DNA of 64,000 nucleotides from Ursus arctos (lineage: Eukaryota; Chordata; Mammalia; Carnivora; Ursidae), in contig NW_026622763.1 of the NCBI RefSeq assembly GCF_023065955.2, positions 83,185,299 through 83,249,298 of the forward strand, written 5' to 3'. The position numbers were made by a program, and so were the translations under genes. The notes below the pieces were generated by a model. That model did no database searches. It worked only from the letters and a program-made list of their open reading frames with translations, and was not told where the DNA came from. Shown one piece after another: positions 50,506 to 61,554 of the stretch (within the stretch, counting starts at the first letter, position 1; each line of letters starts with the position of its first letter).

Positions 50506-51512
50506 CTATTATTGCTGTTGTTTTGTATTACAAATAGTACAATGGTTTTCAAAAAACAAATTCCGTGACTGAGGTATTTGAAAGTTCTTCACTTTAAATG
50601 AGTTGTTATTACCAGTTGCTGTATCACCCAGTCATTTTTTTGTTCTCTGTTGTGACAGTAGATGGGTGAATTAGACACATGTAACTGGCCCTCTTTCGTT
50701 CTAACCTCTATTTGCAGTCATTATTATAGCAGCTACAGCAAACATGTCCGAGTACAGAACATTCCATTAAGAGCCATACAGAGTACCTAGCTTCCTACGA
50801 TGTTTTTATATGAATAATACAAAGTCTAGAGGTGAAATTAGTTGGAGTGTCCATGACTCAGCCTCTTTTTCCGGAGAGTGACTCATTCCACAATTATAGA
50901 TAGATCCCTGACTTTATGCTATATACTACACTAAGTGCTTGAGATACAAACATGGGTTTGCTGGGTCACTTTCTGACCCAGAGCAGCCCACAGTCTCAGC
51001 AGGCAGGATATGGCATTCATTAAGAACAATATGGGTTTACATATGGCTAGTACTCTATTAATGTTATATCTACCTATCAAGGGAATGATCAAATACGCAA
51101 TAATGTGGTCTGGCTAGACAACCTAACTCTATGATTTGGGACACACACATATACTTCTGATTTTATGTTGATACAAACAGCCTAATTATATCACCACCGT
51201 CTTCATTCCTTTTTGTTCTGTTTTGGTGTTAAGCAAGACTTCATTCTTTTTCCATATCACATAGATCATACTCTCCATGAATAGGTTCGCTGTCTGATAA
51301 ATACCTTTCCTTGATTATCCTGCTGGAAATTCAAACTTAATGTGCTGAAAAAAGCCCCTCTATTCTTGCTCAGTAACCTGATCTTCTTTCAGCCATACCT
51401 GTTTCTAAGAGTGACACCATCTTTCTGGGAGTTGGTCTCAGAATTCTTCTGGCTCCTTTTCTCTGTCCTCAGCCTTTCACATTTGACCAATCCCCAAGTC
51501 CCATAGCTTACA
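50506..51512. other. No gene; weak old repeat at about 50890-51040
   Basis: A diverged copy of the repeat seen at 1440 may lie at 50890-51040. The part at 51400-51510 is pyrimidine-rich and may be the start of the L2 that resumes after the LTR. Confidence 0.3.
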
Positions 51513-51854
51513 GACACTGCTATGGACTGAATTGCATTCCCTCAAAACTCCTATGTTGAAGCCCTAACCCCAAAGTGATTGTATTTAAGACATGGGGCTT
51601 TTAGGAAGTAGATACTGTTAAATAAGGTCATTAAAGTGGGGCCCTCATTTGACAGTGGCCATATAAGGGCACAGTGAGAAGGTGGCTATACGTGTATATA
51701 TACATACAAGCCAGGAGGAGGGCTCTTACCAGAATCTGACCAAGCCAGCAGCCTGATCTCAGACTTCTAGCCTCCAGAACTTGAAAAAATGCATATCTAT
51801 TGTTTAAGTCACCTCATCTGTGGCATCTTGTTATGGCAGCCTGAGCTAAGATAC
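51513..51854 (+). mobile_element. ERVL-MaLR solo LTR
   Basis: An LTR of about 332 bp (51518-51849) starting tgctatggactgaattgc and ending in ggcagcctgagctaa, both diagnostic of the MaLR group (MLT1/MST). Flanking 5-mers gacac (51513-51517) and gatac (51850-51854) are a likely duplication with one change. No internal retroviral sequence. Confidence 0.85.
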
Positions 51855-51879
51855 TTGTCTCTGCAGTAGTTAGAGTGTT

Positions 51880-52530
51880 CCTCCCCTCTGCATTGATACT
51901 GTCTCTACCTGAGTTGACTCTTCATTATCATTCACTGGGACTCCTGTAGGAGCCACCTAAATAGTTGACTCTTCTTTAATCTCTTCTCATCTCTGATCCA
52001 ATCTACAAGTGTTGCCAGATTCAGTTACCTAATTATGCCATTCTTGAATTTAAAACCTTCAGCAGTTCACTTTAGCATACAAAATTAAATATACTTAATT
52101 ATGTAGCCTCCTCAGCTTGTCATTCAAGGTTATTACCCTATACAGACCCAACCTAAACTTTCACCCAATTAGTGTTTTTCTTGTGTGCTATATTCCAGTG
52201 AGGTAGGACTGCAGGTGTTTATACAGACAGCCCCTGGGCCTAGCTTCTTTGATTACTTTGTTTCTGCGGAGTCCATTGTCTGAGTTGGTCTCCTCCCCCT
52301 TCCATCTCCACTTATCAAAATCCTTTACCTCCTTCAAGGCCCAAACACACATCCTCTGTGATTCCTTATCTGTATAATAGGATTTCGTGGTGTTTTGTTT
52401 TTTTTTTTCCTTCTTTGATCTCCTGTAGCTCTTTGCTGGTATTTCTCTGTGACAGCAGGCATATTCTGCTTTGTATCATAGCCTTTGTCTTTTGGCTTTT
52501 CATAACCACCCCCATCCCACCACATTCTAA
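51880..52530 (+). repeat. L2 LINE fragment
   Basis: caatctacaagtgttgccag, aaaaccttcagcagttcac, gcttgtcattcaaggttat and ttcaaggcccaaacacacatc, then cctctgtgattccttatc, follow the L2 3' order. A T-run at 52399-52410 is internal. Confidence 0.65.
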
Positions 52531-53244
52531 CTAAGCTTTTGATGACAAAGAACTTTGGGTCCCTGAAATACTAAACAAGACTATTAAAAAGAAAAGAAAA
52601 GAAAATCCACAGAACTGCTCTATATTAAAAAAAATAATAAAGATTATAAACAATTAAAAAGCACTTCAGTTATTTTTTTAATAGAATTGATTTTCAGTTG
52701 GTCTTCGAACTGTAATATTCCCTACATTTGTATCTGTAAATTGAAACTCAGACAGTAACTTTTCTATTACTCAAGCAGCAACAGTTTCTGTAAATTGAGA
52801 TTCATGGGTAACTTTAAGAAGGGAAAAGCGCAGCAAGTGTTAGAAGGTGTTTTTTCAATTGACAATGAACCTTGTTCATCTAATAGCTAAAATATATCTG
52901 CTATTTTCAATTTTTATTTCACATGAGGTGTACACAAGCATACGTCAGCTTGATACAGAGTTTATAATTTGATCTCATCATCACAATATGATTTATAATA
53001 CGTAGGCATGAGGTAATTTCTTATTGGAAAAAGAGGGGGGAGCTTTAGCAGTTAACTCTCGAGAATATTTTCTGACATTTCCCCTACCTTTTTGTTGTGG
53101 AGCAAGAAGATGGAGAAGTGATGCTTTTATATGCTGATAAGTTAAGCTGCCTGGAAGCAGATGCTGAATCCTATTGAAAAGAATTTCATTTGAGTTATGC
53201 TTAGGGCATTGTTCAGCAGAATACTACACAAAGAGTCTTGACCT
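52531..53244. other. AT-rich stretch, no gene
   Basis: A short (AAAAG)n run lies at about 52589-52607. Nothing else was recognised. Confidence 0.4.
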
Positions 53245-53466
53245 GTGTGTTTGAAATGGCAGATGTTCACAGTGAAGATTGAGCCTTGGGGCAACATAAA
53301 TCTTCACTATTCTGTGCCTATTTGCTCAATAACTGTGTTGAATGAAAAAAAAAAGGTCGAGAGAGTTATTTACAAAGCGGCCGCTCTTGCTGCAAATGGA
53401 CGTGTTCCCCTGAAGATAAGAAAAGCAAGCAAACAAACAAAAACCCTAAGAGCTCAAGCGACGTAA
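53245..53466 (+). other. Exon-like segment, unproven
   Basis: A 73-codon frame, entered at a GTG rather than an ATG, runs to a stop that lies inside a consensus splice donor (gac then gtaagt after 53462). The 120 bases before the donor hold an unusual cluster of CpGs for this window, including a NotI palindrome at 53377-53384. I do not recognise the peptide. It could be an alternative exon, a conserved noncoding element or chance. Nothing upstream is a strong acceptor. Confidence 0.15.
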
Positions 53467-54556
53467 GTCTACCAGGTCAAAAATGAGCACCTCTTCTTCC
53501 TCAGAGCTTTGTTTCCATGAAATATTTTTGATGCAAGTCAGGTGGGACAAGGATGGGATTTTTTTTTTCTTATTTCTGCCAAAAAGGGAATTTTCAACGA
53601 TTCCTTTAAATTTGGCAAAGCATCAGAAAAGCACAACACTAAGCACCTTCATTCATTTGACAAATACTTATTTATATTTTTCTGTGTGCTCAACACCTTG
53701 CTAAGTCTACGGGTTCAACTACAAGGTTCACATAGCTAAGAGAGCATTAATATTTTAAATAAAGTTTGCATTTGGCTCATGCTATATTGAAAAGAAAATA
53801 AACTAGAATTTTTGGGAGACAGGGCTGGGTTTGGAGGGGGAGGACAGTGGTGGCAGCAAGTCAGAATTTCTCCCCATGTATGGAACACATAAAGCAGTCT
53901 GGTTTCTGTATCACAAAGCCTAACTTTTGAAAAGCTCAATAAGTATCATTTTGTTTTTATTATGAAAGTGTGTATATGTTTGAAAGTGCATGTAGAAAAG
54001 ATAAAATCCAACCTATATAAAAGAATGTTAAAGATATCAGAATATTGGTCTAGTATGTTGAAGAGGTCTTAGCAAGAAGTAGCTGTGGCCAAATGGTTAA
54101 TTGAGGCTTAGAGCTACACACAAACAAATGTGCAGGTTTAAGGAGTCTTTCCTTGGCTCCAGGCAACTAGGGAGCCACGTTCTCTTACAGAATGGCGACT
54201 GGTAATCAACATGGTTAAAATGTACCTTTACGCAGTGTGCCCTCTACCTGTTCTTTGTCTTTCGTTTCTAGTATTCATGTGTACTATTTTAGCCTCCCCT
54301 TGCACACGCAGGACACTCACACATGCACACATATATAGCACACACAGCCACACATACAGTCACTCCATGTGGTGAACCACTGTCGTTCCTGCGCTCCCAG
54401 TATTTTTCTTCTTATTTCAGGAAAATTTTTCTTCCTCGCCTTTCCCTCCTCTCTCCTTTACTAGTCTTCTTTCTTTCTTTGATCTCTCCTGCTTTCTTTT
54501 TTCTTTAAATTTGTGGAGCAAAAATGAAACAAAACAAAAAAACTAATGTTTAAAAG
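53467..54556. other. No gene recognised
   Basis: A weak old-repeat piece lies at 53650-53705. CA-rich simple sequence lies at about 54305-54360. Short frames only. Confidence 0.35.
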
Positions 54557-55087
54557 CGAGTGTCCCAAACTTTCTCAAGTTTATGGCATTCTGAGTATCC
54601 TGTTAATTTTTTTCATGGTGCCCCGTAGGCCAAAAGAAATACTTCACAGCTCTATTTAATTAGTAAAATAAGTATATATGTCCTAACAACTTAGTGGCCT
54701 TTAAAAGAAAAATCTTTTTACTTCATACTTAAAAACCCACAATTACTTACTAATGTTATGTGTGTGTTTGCCTGATGGGTACAGCCCAGCCCTCAAAGCT
54801 GGGAGTCAGATTGGGTGTTGTCATCCTCATTCTTATTCCACATTGGTTTTCATGTGGTATTTGCTTTTATATTACAAACATAATCAAAAATCCAACTTTG
54901 CAAAGTTATATCATTGAAACGAATGTAACCCAATCTGATATTGAAACTGTGGATTACTTCAAGTGAGTAGTTTGTGTTGTGCCTAATGGATGTTGCTGTG
55001 TTTTTTCATGTATTAAAAATATTTTAGCATTCTGTGAATTTACAGTTGTGTTCTGGGGTGCCATGGCACACAGTCTGGGAGCTGGTG
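54557..55087 (+). mobile_element. hAT-type DNA transposon remnant
   Basis: The left end gagtgtcccaaactttctc, with ggtgccccgtagg close by, and the right end ggggtgccatggcacacagt then ctgggagctggtg are imperfect inverted termini. They match the hAT layout 'cagtggttcccaaactttt...ggcaccc'. The interior holds a 68-codon plus frame (54760-54966) that shows no clear transposase motif. Clear 8-bp duplications are not visible. Confidence 0.65.
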
Positions 55088-55288
55088 GCCTTATAGAAAA
55101 AGAGTAATATTTGTATCAATGTAAAATAAAGTCAGGTGCTTGAAGTGGAAGTAGACATATTAAAATCATTAATCTCGAAAGTCCGTCAAAATGTCCCCAC
55201 ATTTTTTTCATCCTCACAAATGTATCCACCTATCATTTCATTCTTGTATAATAAAGTTCACTTTTTTTAAACACCTACCTTTAAGATT

Positions 55289-55542
55289 AAAAAGCAGGAA
55301 TTTCAGGGGCGCCTGGGTGGCACAGCAGTTAAGCGTCTGCCTTCGGCTCAGGGCGTGATCCCGGCGTTATGGGATCGAGCCCCACATCAGGCTCCTCTGC
55401 TATGAGCCTACTTCTTCCTCTCCCACTCCCCCTGCTTGTGTTCCCTCTCTTGCTGGCTTTCTCTATCTCTGTCGAATAAATAAATAAAATCTTAAAAAAA
55501 AAAAAAAAAAGAAATCCTTAATAAAAAAAAGCAGGAATTTCA
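55289..55542 (+). mobile_element. Bear-type SINEC SINE, young copy
   Basis: The head ggggcgcctgggtggcacag is followed by agggcgtgatcccggcgtta, with intact CpGs, and a long A tail (about 55495-55510). The perfect 17-bp duplication aaaaagcaggaatttca lies at 55289-55305 and 55526-55542. Intact CpGs plus the perfect duplication make it one of the youngest insertions here. Confidence 0.96.
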
Positions 55543-56600
55543 CTTCCAATCCTAATTTTTTGATTTACTGGTTTACTAGTATTTCCTTTTCATTTTCTTT
55601 TAATAAAAACTCTATATATTTAAGGTGGGTAACATGATGCTCAGATATACAGAGTGAAATTATTACTATAGGCAAGCTAATTAACATAACTCACTGGAGT
55701 ATATGAGTATTATTTTAGACTGTTCTTTTCATTAAATAAGTACCATTTACAGTTAATTTAGCTGTTGGGTTTAACCTGGGAGTCTGATAATGACCATTTG
55801 TAACAATGTCATGTGGAACATAGCTTAATTTCTAACCAGTTAACTCACAAACACACTATTGGAAACTAACTTGTTTTGTTTTGTTTTTCAACTGGAGATT
55901 TAGCCATAGACACTCCTGCTGCAAGTCAAGAATTTTACTCTATGTCATTTTATTTTCTTTACTAACTGTCCAAAGGACAGGCTGACTTTTGGCACAGAAG
56001 TTTTGGGTTTGCTTTTGTCCTTGCCTTGGTGGACCTTCTTTGTACTTCCATTGGACAGTGTGCTTCTCAGCATAATTTAGTGGCAAGGCTTAAGTGTATG
56101 AAAGCAGTGGGGATATGGATAGGTTGCCCCTGGAATTGTCTTATTTGGCTTTTGTTGCCTTTAAACAGATTGTCGATCCTGGACTAAAAATCTACAGACT
56201 GTTAGACCAGATTAAGGATCCAAATGCAGTAGTTGTATTATTTCCAATTAAACACCTCTCAAGAGAAATGGTAGTACACTGAGTACAGAATTTGTTTAAA
56301 AAAAATTTTTTTTGTTGACATTTTAGAAGACAAGCACAAGCATTGTTCTGCTTTACATAAAAACTCCTGAAGATAAAAATAGGACCTAATTTGGGCATTT
56401 AATAGATCTTGTTAGATGAGAGCTAGAAAATAATTTGAAGTTTTATAACTATATAACCTCCCCTTGCTATAAATGTATGTGGTATCAGCCAGTACATTTT
56501 ATGGTGCAAGAAACCAAGTAACTTCATCTTCTTCTTTAGTAAAATAAAAGATTGAATCATTCAATAGATTTAATTTACAAGATGTTTTTCTGTTTATCTT
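55543..56600. other. AT-rich stretch, no gene recognised
   Basis: A 62-codon plus frame (56094-56282) has no family resemblance. Confidence 0.35.
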
Positions 56601-56604
56601 TCAG

Positions 56605-56654
56605 ACTTTATTGATCTGATCCAAGGTATCTTGGGACTGCTGGCTGGAATTAAG
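56605..56654 (+). other. Exon-like segment, unproven
   Basis: A strong acceptor tract (tttttctgtttatctttcag, ending 56604) precedes 50 bases that read as FIDLIQGILGLLAGIK and end at a weak donor (aag then gttggt). An internal alternative donor (aag then gtatct) lies after 56625. The frame stays open 23 codons past the weak donor. The peptide is hydrophobic. I do not recognise it, and no neighbouring exon was found. Confidence 0.15.
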
Positions 56655-56994
56655 GTTGGTGGTGTTTTTATATTGATTATGAATAAGCTGGGAAATAAAA
56701 TAGAAGCGTCTTGGGCCTTTTGACAGCTGGGTCAAATAACTCTTGCAGAGTGTGGTGTAGAAAGCTGAAAGTTAGTGAGAAATGGATACATTTCAGACTT
56801 GGGGCACTTAACACACAGCAGTATTTGCCTTCCTAGTTCGTAAAATTCCTTTAATTATCAACTATTGTTTCATTTGTTTTACCTGTCACACTAGCTGAAT
56901 TTTGATCAAATGAAAAGATCCAATTCTAATGTATTCATTTAATAAATACACATATCAAAAGAATGACTTCTTTGAAAGGCTAGCTAACATTTTA

Positions 56995-57235
56995 AAGAAT
57001 GGTCAGCTTCCTGGGCCCCCTGGGTAGTGCAGTTGGTTAGGTGTCCAGCTCCTGGTTTCAGCTCAGATCATGATCTCAGGGTCTTGAGATCAAGTTCTGA
57101 GTCAGGTTCCGTGCTCAGCAGGGAGTTTACTTGAGATTCTCTCTCTCCCTGTCCTTCTACCCCTCCCCACTCTCTCTAAAATAATAAATAAATCTTAAAA
57201 AAAAAAAAAAAAAAGGAAGAATGGCCAGCTTCCTG
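56995..57235 (+). mobile_element. Carnivore SINEC SINE
   Basis: Element 57014-57216, head gggccccctgggtagtgcag, A-run tail. The 19-bp duplication aagaatgg(t/c)cagcttcctg lies at 56995-57013 and 57217-57235 with one mismatch. Confidence 0.95.
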
Positions 57236-57798
57236 CATTTGAAGGGAAACACTTGAAGCCCACAGTTTGGTATAGCCTCATTTCCTAAGGATGGTGGAGC
57301 TGAAACATTGCTTATCAGTTGCAAATTTCAATTAATTGGCAAAAATGCTAAGATGTCATTCCTTTTGTTCTATTTTCTTGTTAGTTGGTTTCATGGGAGA
57401 CTCAAAACCAGCTTAACTGACTTTAGGGTAGTAACAGAGCATTAGAGGGCACTCACATCAGTGGGATTGAAATTTCATTTATCCCTTCTATCTTCTTCTC
57501 TAGAAAATGTATTCAGATTTTACAACAAAAGAAAAAGCTAATCCATGAATGAAATGAGGGCTTTTGTTGCTCGTGTAAGAACAAAATGCCAGGTGTTGCT
57601 AAATTTTTTGTACAGGGCTTTGATTAATAATTAACATAAAGAAAAACATTGGCTTTTCATTTATGCTTACATTAATCAGGAATTTAGCCTTCAAAGCCCA
57701 TATTTACCCTTCAAATTGCAGTGTCTGCAACATACCAGGCACACAGTAAATATGTACCTTTTCTGGTTTCAAATTCTGACCTCGCTCTTCCACCCCCA

Positions 57799-57800
<2 letters not shown>
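57236..57800. other. No gene recognised
   Basis: Single-copy sequence leading into a CA repeat. Confidence 0.35.

Positions 57801-57834
<34 letters not shown>
57801..57834. repeat. (AC)n microsatellite
   Basis: Seventeen AC units. Frames across it read as HTHT and are not genes. Confidence 0.98.
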
Positions 57835-57839
<5 letters not shown>

Positions 57840-58845
57840 ACTGTTCTCTCTTTCTCTTTTTCATGTTGCCTGGCGTCCTTTCATATCCACTACTCGGTAC
57901 ATTCTGTGTAAACTTGCACATATTTAAACATGGAATTTCTTGTAAGACTTTGAACTTTTTGCTACTTTTCTCTCACTGGTAGCCCCTATCCACCTGCCAA
58001 GCAGAAATGACAAGAAGAATGAGATTTTTGGCAAAGTATAAGTCTTTGAATCAGGAATATTTTCATACACAGGGTTAATTCTGAATTGTTACTTTTTCAT
58101 TTTACTTAAAAATAAATCACGTTTTGTCCCTCTTCCTTTATGGATTTTGTTTTATGGTTGGTATGGTCAACATGGCAACTTGAAATCTCATCTCATTTTG
58201 GCACTTTTCAGAAGGAAGAAAATAAAAAGGAGCATGTAAAAAAGAAAAGAAATAAAAGATTTTGTTAAATAAAAAAAAACAAAACCTGTTAAGTGTAATA
58301 CACAAAAACTATTCTTGATCTGATCCGCTACCCAACCTGCCTGTAGAGAGTTTCTTTCATGGGAAAGTGAACATAATTTAAGTGTGTTCAGTCTAGTTGT
58401 GAAGTCAGAATGACTTACATATTCCAAAATAAGTGCATCAATTAAAATATATAAAATGAATGTAGAAATGGAAACATTTAAAATTCTCATATTGCTAGAT
58501 CTCCCACATGTGCATGCGAGGTTCGGCACAATTGGTTTTGTTTTCCTTTTCAACTGAGAATAAATTTAATTTGATAGTTTTCTACATCATATTTTGGGAA
58601 AGTAGCTAGATATAACAAGGCTTTTAAAAAATAGATTAATTCACCAGAAACAGCCAGAATCTCAACATAGAATAAAATATATAATGAAAATTACCATTCT
58701 TTTCTAAACTAGAGCTAAGTTCTTTTGCTTCAGGGGGGGAAAAAAGTTTCCCTCATAGAAAAGCTTCTTAATAACAGCTGAGCAAAATAACTAGTGTTGC
58801 TGGAGAAAAGCAAACTTTAGGTGGGGCTATATAAAATGGGGTGTC
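57835..58845. other. AT-rich stretch, no gene
   Basis: The 121-codon minus frame at 58188-58553 is the longest frame not explained by a repeat in this part of the window. It is hydrophobic at its C-terminus, AT-driven and unlike any family I know. Confidence 0.4.
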
Positions 58846-59993
58846 AGAAATGTCCTTGCACTTCTTTGCACAGCAAAGGAAGCCATCGACAAAATGAAAA
58901 GCCAGCCTACTTGAATGGTAAAAAATATTTGCAAATCATATATTTGATAAGGAATCCAAAATATGTAAATAACTTCTACAACTCAATGGCAAAAACATAA
59001 TCTGATTAAAAATGGACAGAGGACTAAATAAGACATTTTTTTCAAAGAAGACATCCTATGGCCAATAGACACATGACAAGATGGTCAATATCACTAATCA
59101 TCAGGGAAATGCAGATCAAAACCACAGTGAGATATTACCTCATTCCTGTTAGAATGGCTAGTATCTAAAAAACAAAAAAAAATAACAAGTGTTGACAAGG
59201 CTGTGTAGAAAAGGAAACCCTTGTGCACTGTTGGTGGGAATGTAAATTGGTGCAGCCATTATGGAAAACAGTTAAAACAGTTAACAGTTCTTCAAAAAGT
59301 TAAATAAAGAACTACCATATAATCCAGCAATTTCACGTTTGGTTATTTATCTGAGGAAAATGAAAACACTAACTCAAAAAGATATTTAAGCCCTCATGTT
59401 CATTACAGCATTATTTTAAAAAGCCAAAATGGAAACAACCTCAGTGTCCACTGATGGTTGAATAGATGAAGAAGATGTGGTGTGTGTGTGTATGTGTGTG
59501 TGTGTGTATGTGTACAAAGCGGAATATTATTTAGCCATAGAAGAGAATGAAATCTTGCCATTTCTGACAGCACGAATTAAACTTGAGGGCATTATGCTAA
59601 GTGAGGTAACTCAGAGAAAGACAAATACTTATGGTCTGTCTTATATATCAAATTACCAATGGGGGTGGTGGTGAAATGGGTGATGGGAGGCAAAGGGGAC
59701 AAACTTTCAGTATTTAAATAAGTCATGAGGATGTAATATACAGCATGGTAACTATAGTTAACAATACCATATTGCATATTTGAAAGTTGCTGAAACAGTA
59801 GATCTTAAGAAGTTCTCATCAGAAGAAAATAAAATTTTATAACTATACATGGTGACAGATTTAACTAGACTTTTAGAGGTGATCATTTTGCAATCTCTAC
59901 AAATATTGAATCATGTTTTGTACCTGAAAGTAGTATAATGTTGCATGTCAATTATACCTCAATAAAATTTTTTAAAAAAGAAATGTCCTTGCA
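58846..59993 (+). mobile_element. 5'-truncated L1 LINE with perfect target duplication
   Basis: The 1.12-kb insert (58861-59978) starts inside ORF2 at text encoding AKEAIDKMKS. It runs through the familiar 3' ORF2 order (aatcatcagggaaatgcaga, gttggtgggaatgtaaattgg, gtccactgatggttgaatag, gaatattatttagccatag) into a 3' UTR ending aataaaattttttaaaaaa. The perfect 15-bp duplication agaaatgtccttgca lies at 58846-58860 and 59979-59993. ORF2 is broken by stops and frame changes. A TG/TATG repeat sits at 59478-59513. Confidence 0.93.
59478..59513. repeat. (TG)n with TATG interruptions, in L1
   Basis: It is at the same relative position as the TG repeat of the L1 at 36.7 kb. Confidence 0.95.
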
Positions 59994-60654
59994 ATATTTT
60001 ATCAAATTCTAAGATGTTTTCTCACATTAAACTATGTAAAATCAAATAAATGCCACAGTTAATTTGGCAGATATTCTTTCTTTCTTCCTGTCAAATGAAA
60101 TATGTCTTACAACAGATTGTATTTTAGTTTCTATGAAATACAGTATTATTGAATTTAGATTAGGAAAAGACATAAATTCCTGAAAGATATTACAAAAGGG
60201 AATCAGAGTGAACTTCAGAATCTAGAAAGTCAAATTTGATACTCATGTTTAAAAACATCTTGCACCACACTTTTTACCTTTAAAAAAAAATTTGTATTGA
60301 TTTTTCCAATTTATTTTTTTCTCTTCATTATTAATACTGCTACTGGTATTTTGGTATATTTCCCTCCACTTTTTGTCTCACTTTGTTTTCACAAAATTAA
60401 AGTTAAACTTTGTATTCTGTACCTTTTGTTATTTGAAAATGTGATTTTAATGACTACGTGATGTTTTATCCTATAAATATGCTATAATTTTTTCACTGTT
60501 TTACTTATTTTTGGACATTCAGACTATTTCCAGTATCTCATTGTTTCAATCTGGACCTGGACCCCCCTCCTAATTCTAGTCTACAACCTCTGCCTCGAAT
60601 TCTCATGTTTTCTATATGTTTCCATACTGTTGAGCTGTTTGCCATCGAGTTCTT
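59994..60654. other. AT-rich stretch; possible very old LINE piece
   Basis: 60290-60545 resembles an ancient consensus (ctataaatatgctataattt, then ggacattcagactatttcc) but is too diverged to assign. Confidence 0.3.
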
Positions 60655-60740
60655 TGAATTCACTATCTTATCTGTAAAATGGGAACAAAAATAACCTATG
60701 CTTCACTTAAAGATTAAATGAGGTAATGCATAGTTATGAG
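60655..60740 (+). repeat. MIR SINE fragment
   Basis: ttatctgtaaaatgggaac followed by attaaatgaggtaatgcat is the MIR core. Confidence 0.65.
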
Positions 60741-60837
60741 TCTTAAATAAAGAGGATTCTAAATCACTTTTAAAACCTCTATCAAAAGCCTTTTCCCCTC
60801 TGGGTTTTACATGAGTAATAAATTTGGTGCTTCTCTT

Positions 60838-60885
60838 AAGAATAAAACTAATAAAGAATAAAACTAATAAAGAATAAAACTAATG
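60838..60885. repeat. Three-copy 16-bp tandem repeat
   Basis: The unit aagaataaaactaata is repeated three times. Only the final base of the last unit differs. Confidence 0.95.
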
Positions 60886-60944
60886 AAGATCTTTAAATTA
60901 TTGTCATAAAACAAAATATATAAATGAAGTCAGAAGTTCTATAT

Positions 60945-60976
60945 ACGTGTGTGTGTGTGTGTATACACACATATAC
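60945..60976. repeat. (GT)n running into a palindrome
   Basis: A GT run turns into gtatacacac. The 14-bp stretch gtgtgtatacacac at 60957-60970 is a perfect palindrome. Confidence 0.95.
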
Positions 60977-61512
60977 TGACTTTTATATATATATTTAAAC
61001 TGACCATTCTATGCTCTGCTGAATGATAGTGTATCTTTTATTCAAGATACTATTAACAAACTAAGCAGCATATTACATAAGTGAGTGGACTTTAACTTAA
61101 GAAAAATAGTGTAGAAAATATGAATACTCTAATATAATAGGAGTGGGGAGAGAGGATACTCTTATGTCTTCTGAGTAAGCTTTGTACTTTGAGCTTTGCA
61201 GAGTCAAGACCAACCAGTCTTTGACCAGCTACATTGTCAACCTTCAGTACCACCTCAGGGTCTCACTATATTTCTCCTCTCACTTGCTTCACGTTGTTTC
61301 ACACATTCCTCATAGCATTTGCTCAGACTTCTTTATGTTATGATTAGTTCTGGACATTTCTTATCTCTCCTGCTAACTCATAGCTCCTGGGGTCCTAGCC
61401 ATTTTGTCTCATGCTAGGGAATGCTTACTTTTATGAATTATAAAGATTAGAAGCCACAATGGACAATTTTATTACATACTATAAACTAAATATACAGTTA
61501 AATATATGTGGA
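60977..61512. other. No gene recognised
   Basis: Possibly eroded LINE text at 61260-61430, not supportable. Confidence 0.3.
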
Positions 61513-61554
61513 TGTGTGTGTGTGTGTGTGTGTGTTTGTGTGTGCGTGTGTGTG
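61513..61554. repeat. (TG)n microsatellite, interrupted
   Basis: TG run with TTTG and CG interruptions. Confidence 0.95.

Noticed and set aside
13001..57216. SINE heads considered as tRNA genes
   Set aside because: They derive from tRNA-Lys and keep polymerase III box-like text, but each is followed by SINE body and A-rich tail. No functional tRNA fold is expected.
58188..58553. 121-codon minus-strand frame
   Set aside because: The longest frame not explained by a repeat, but AT-biased, hydrophobic by composition and with no family resemblance or promoter.
59477..59674. 65-codon frame with MCVCMCVCVYVY start
   Set aside because: TG repeat plus L1 ORF2 C-terminus (YYLAIEENEILPF-type text). 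Part of the L1 at 58861-59978.
60838..60885. Regular short repeats considered as a CRISPR array
   Set aside because: Units are directly adjacent with no spacers, and the genome is clearly mammalian.
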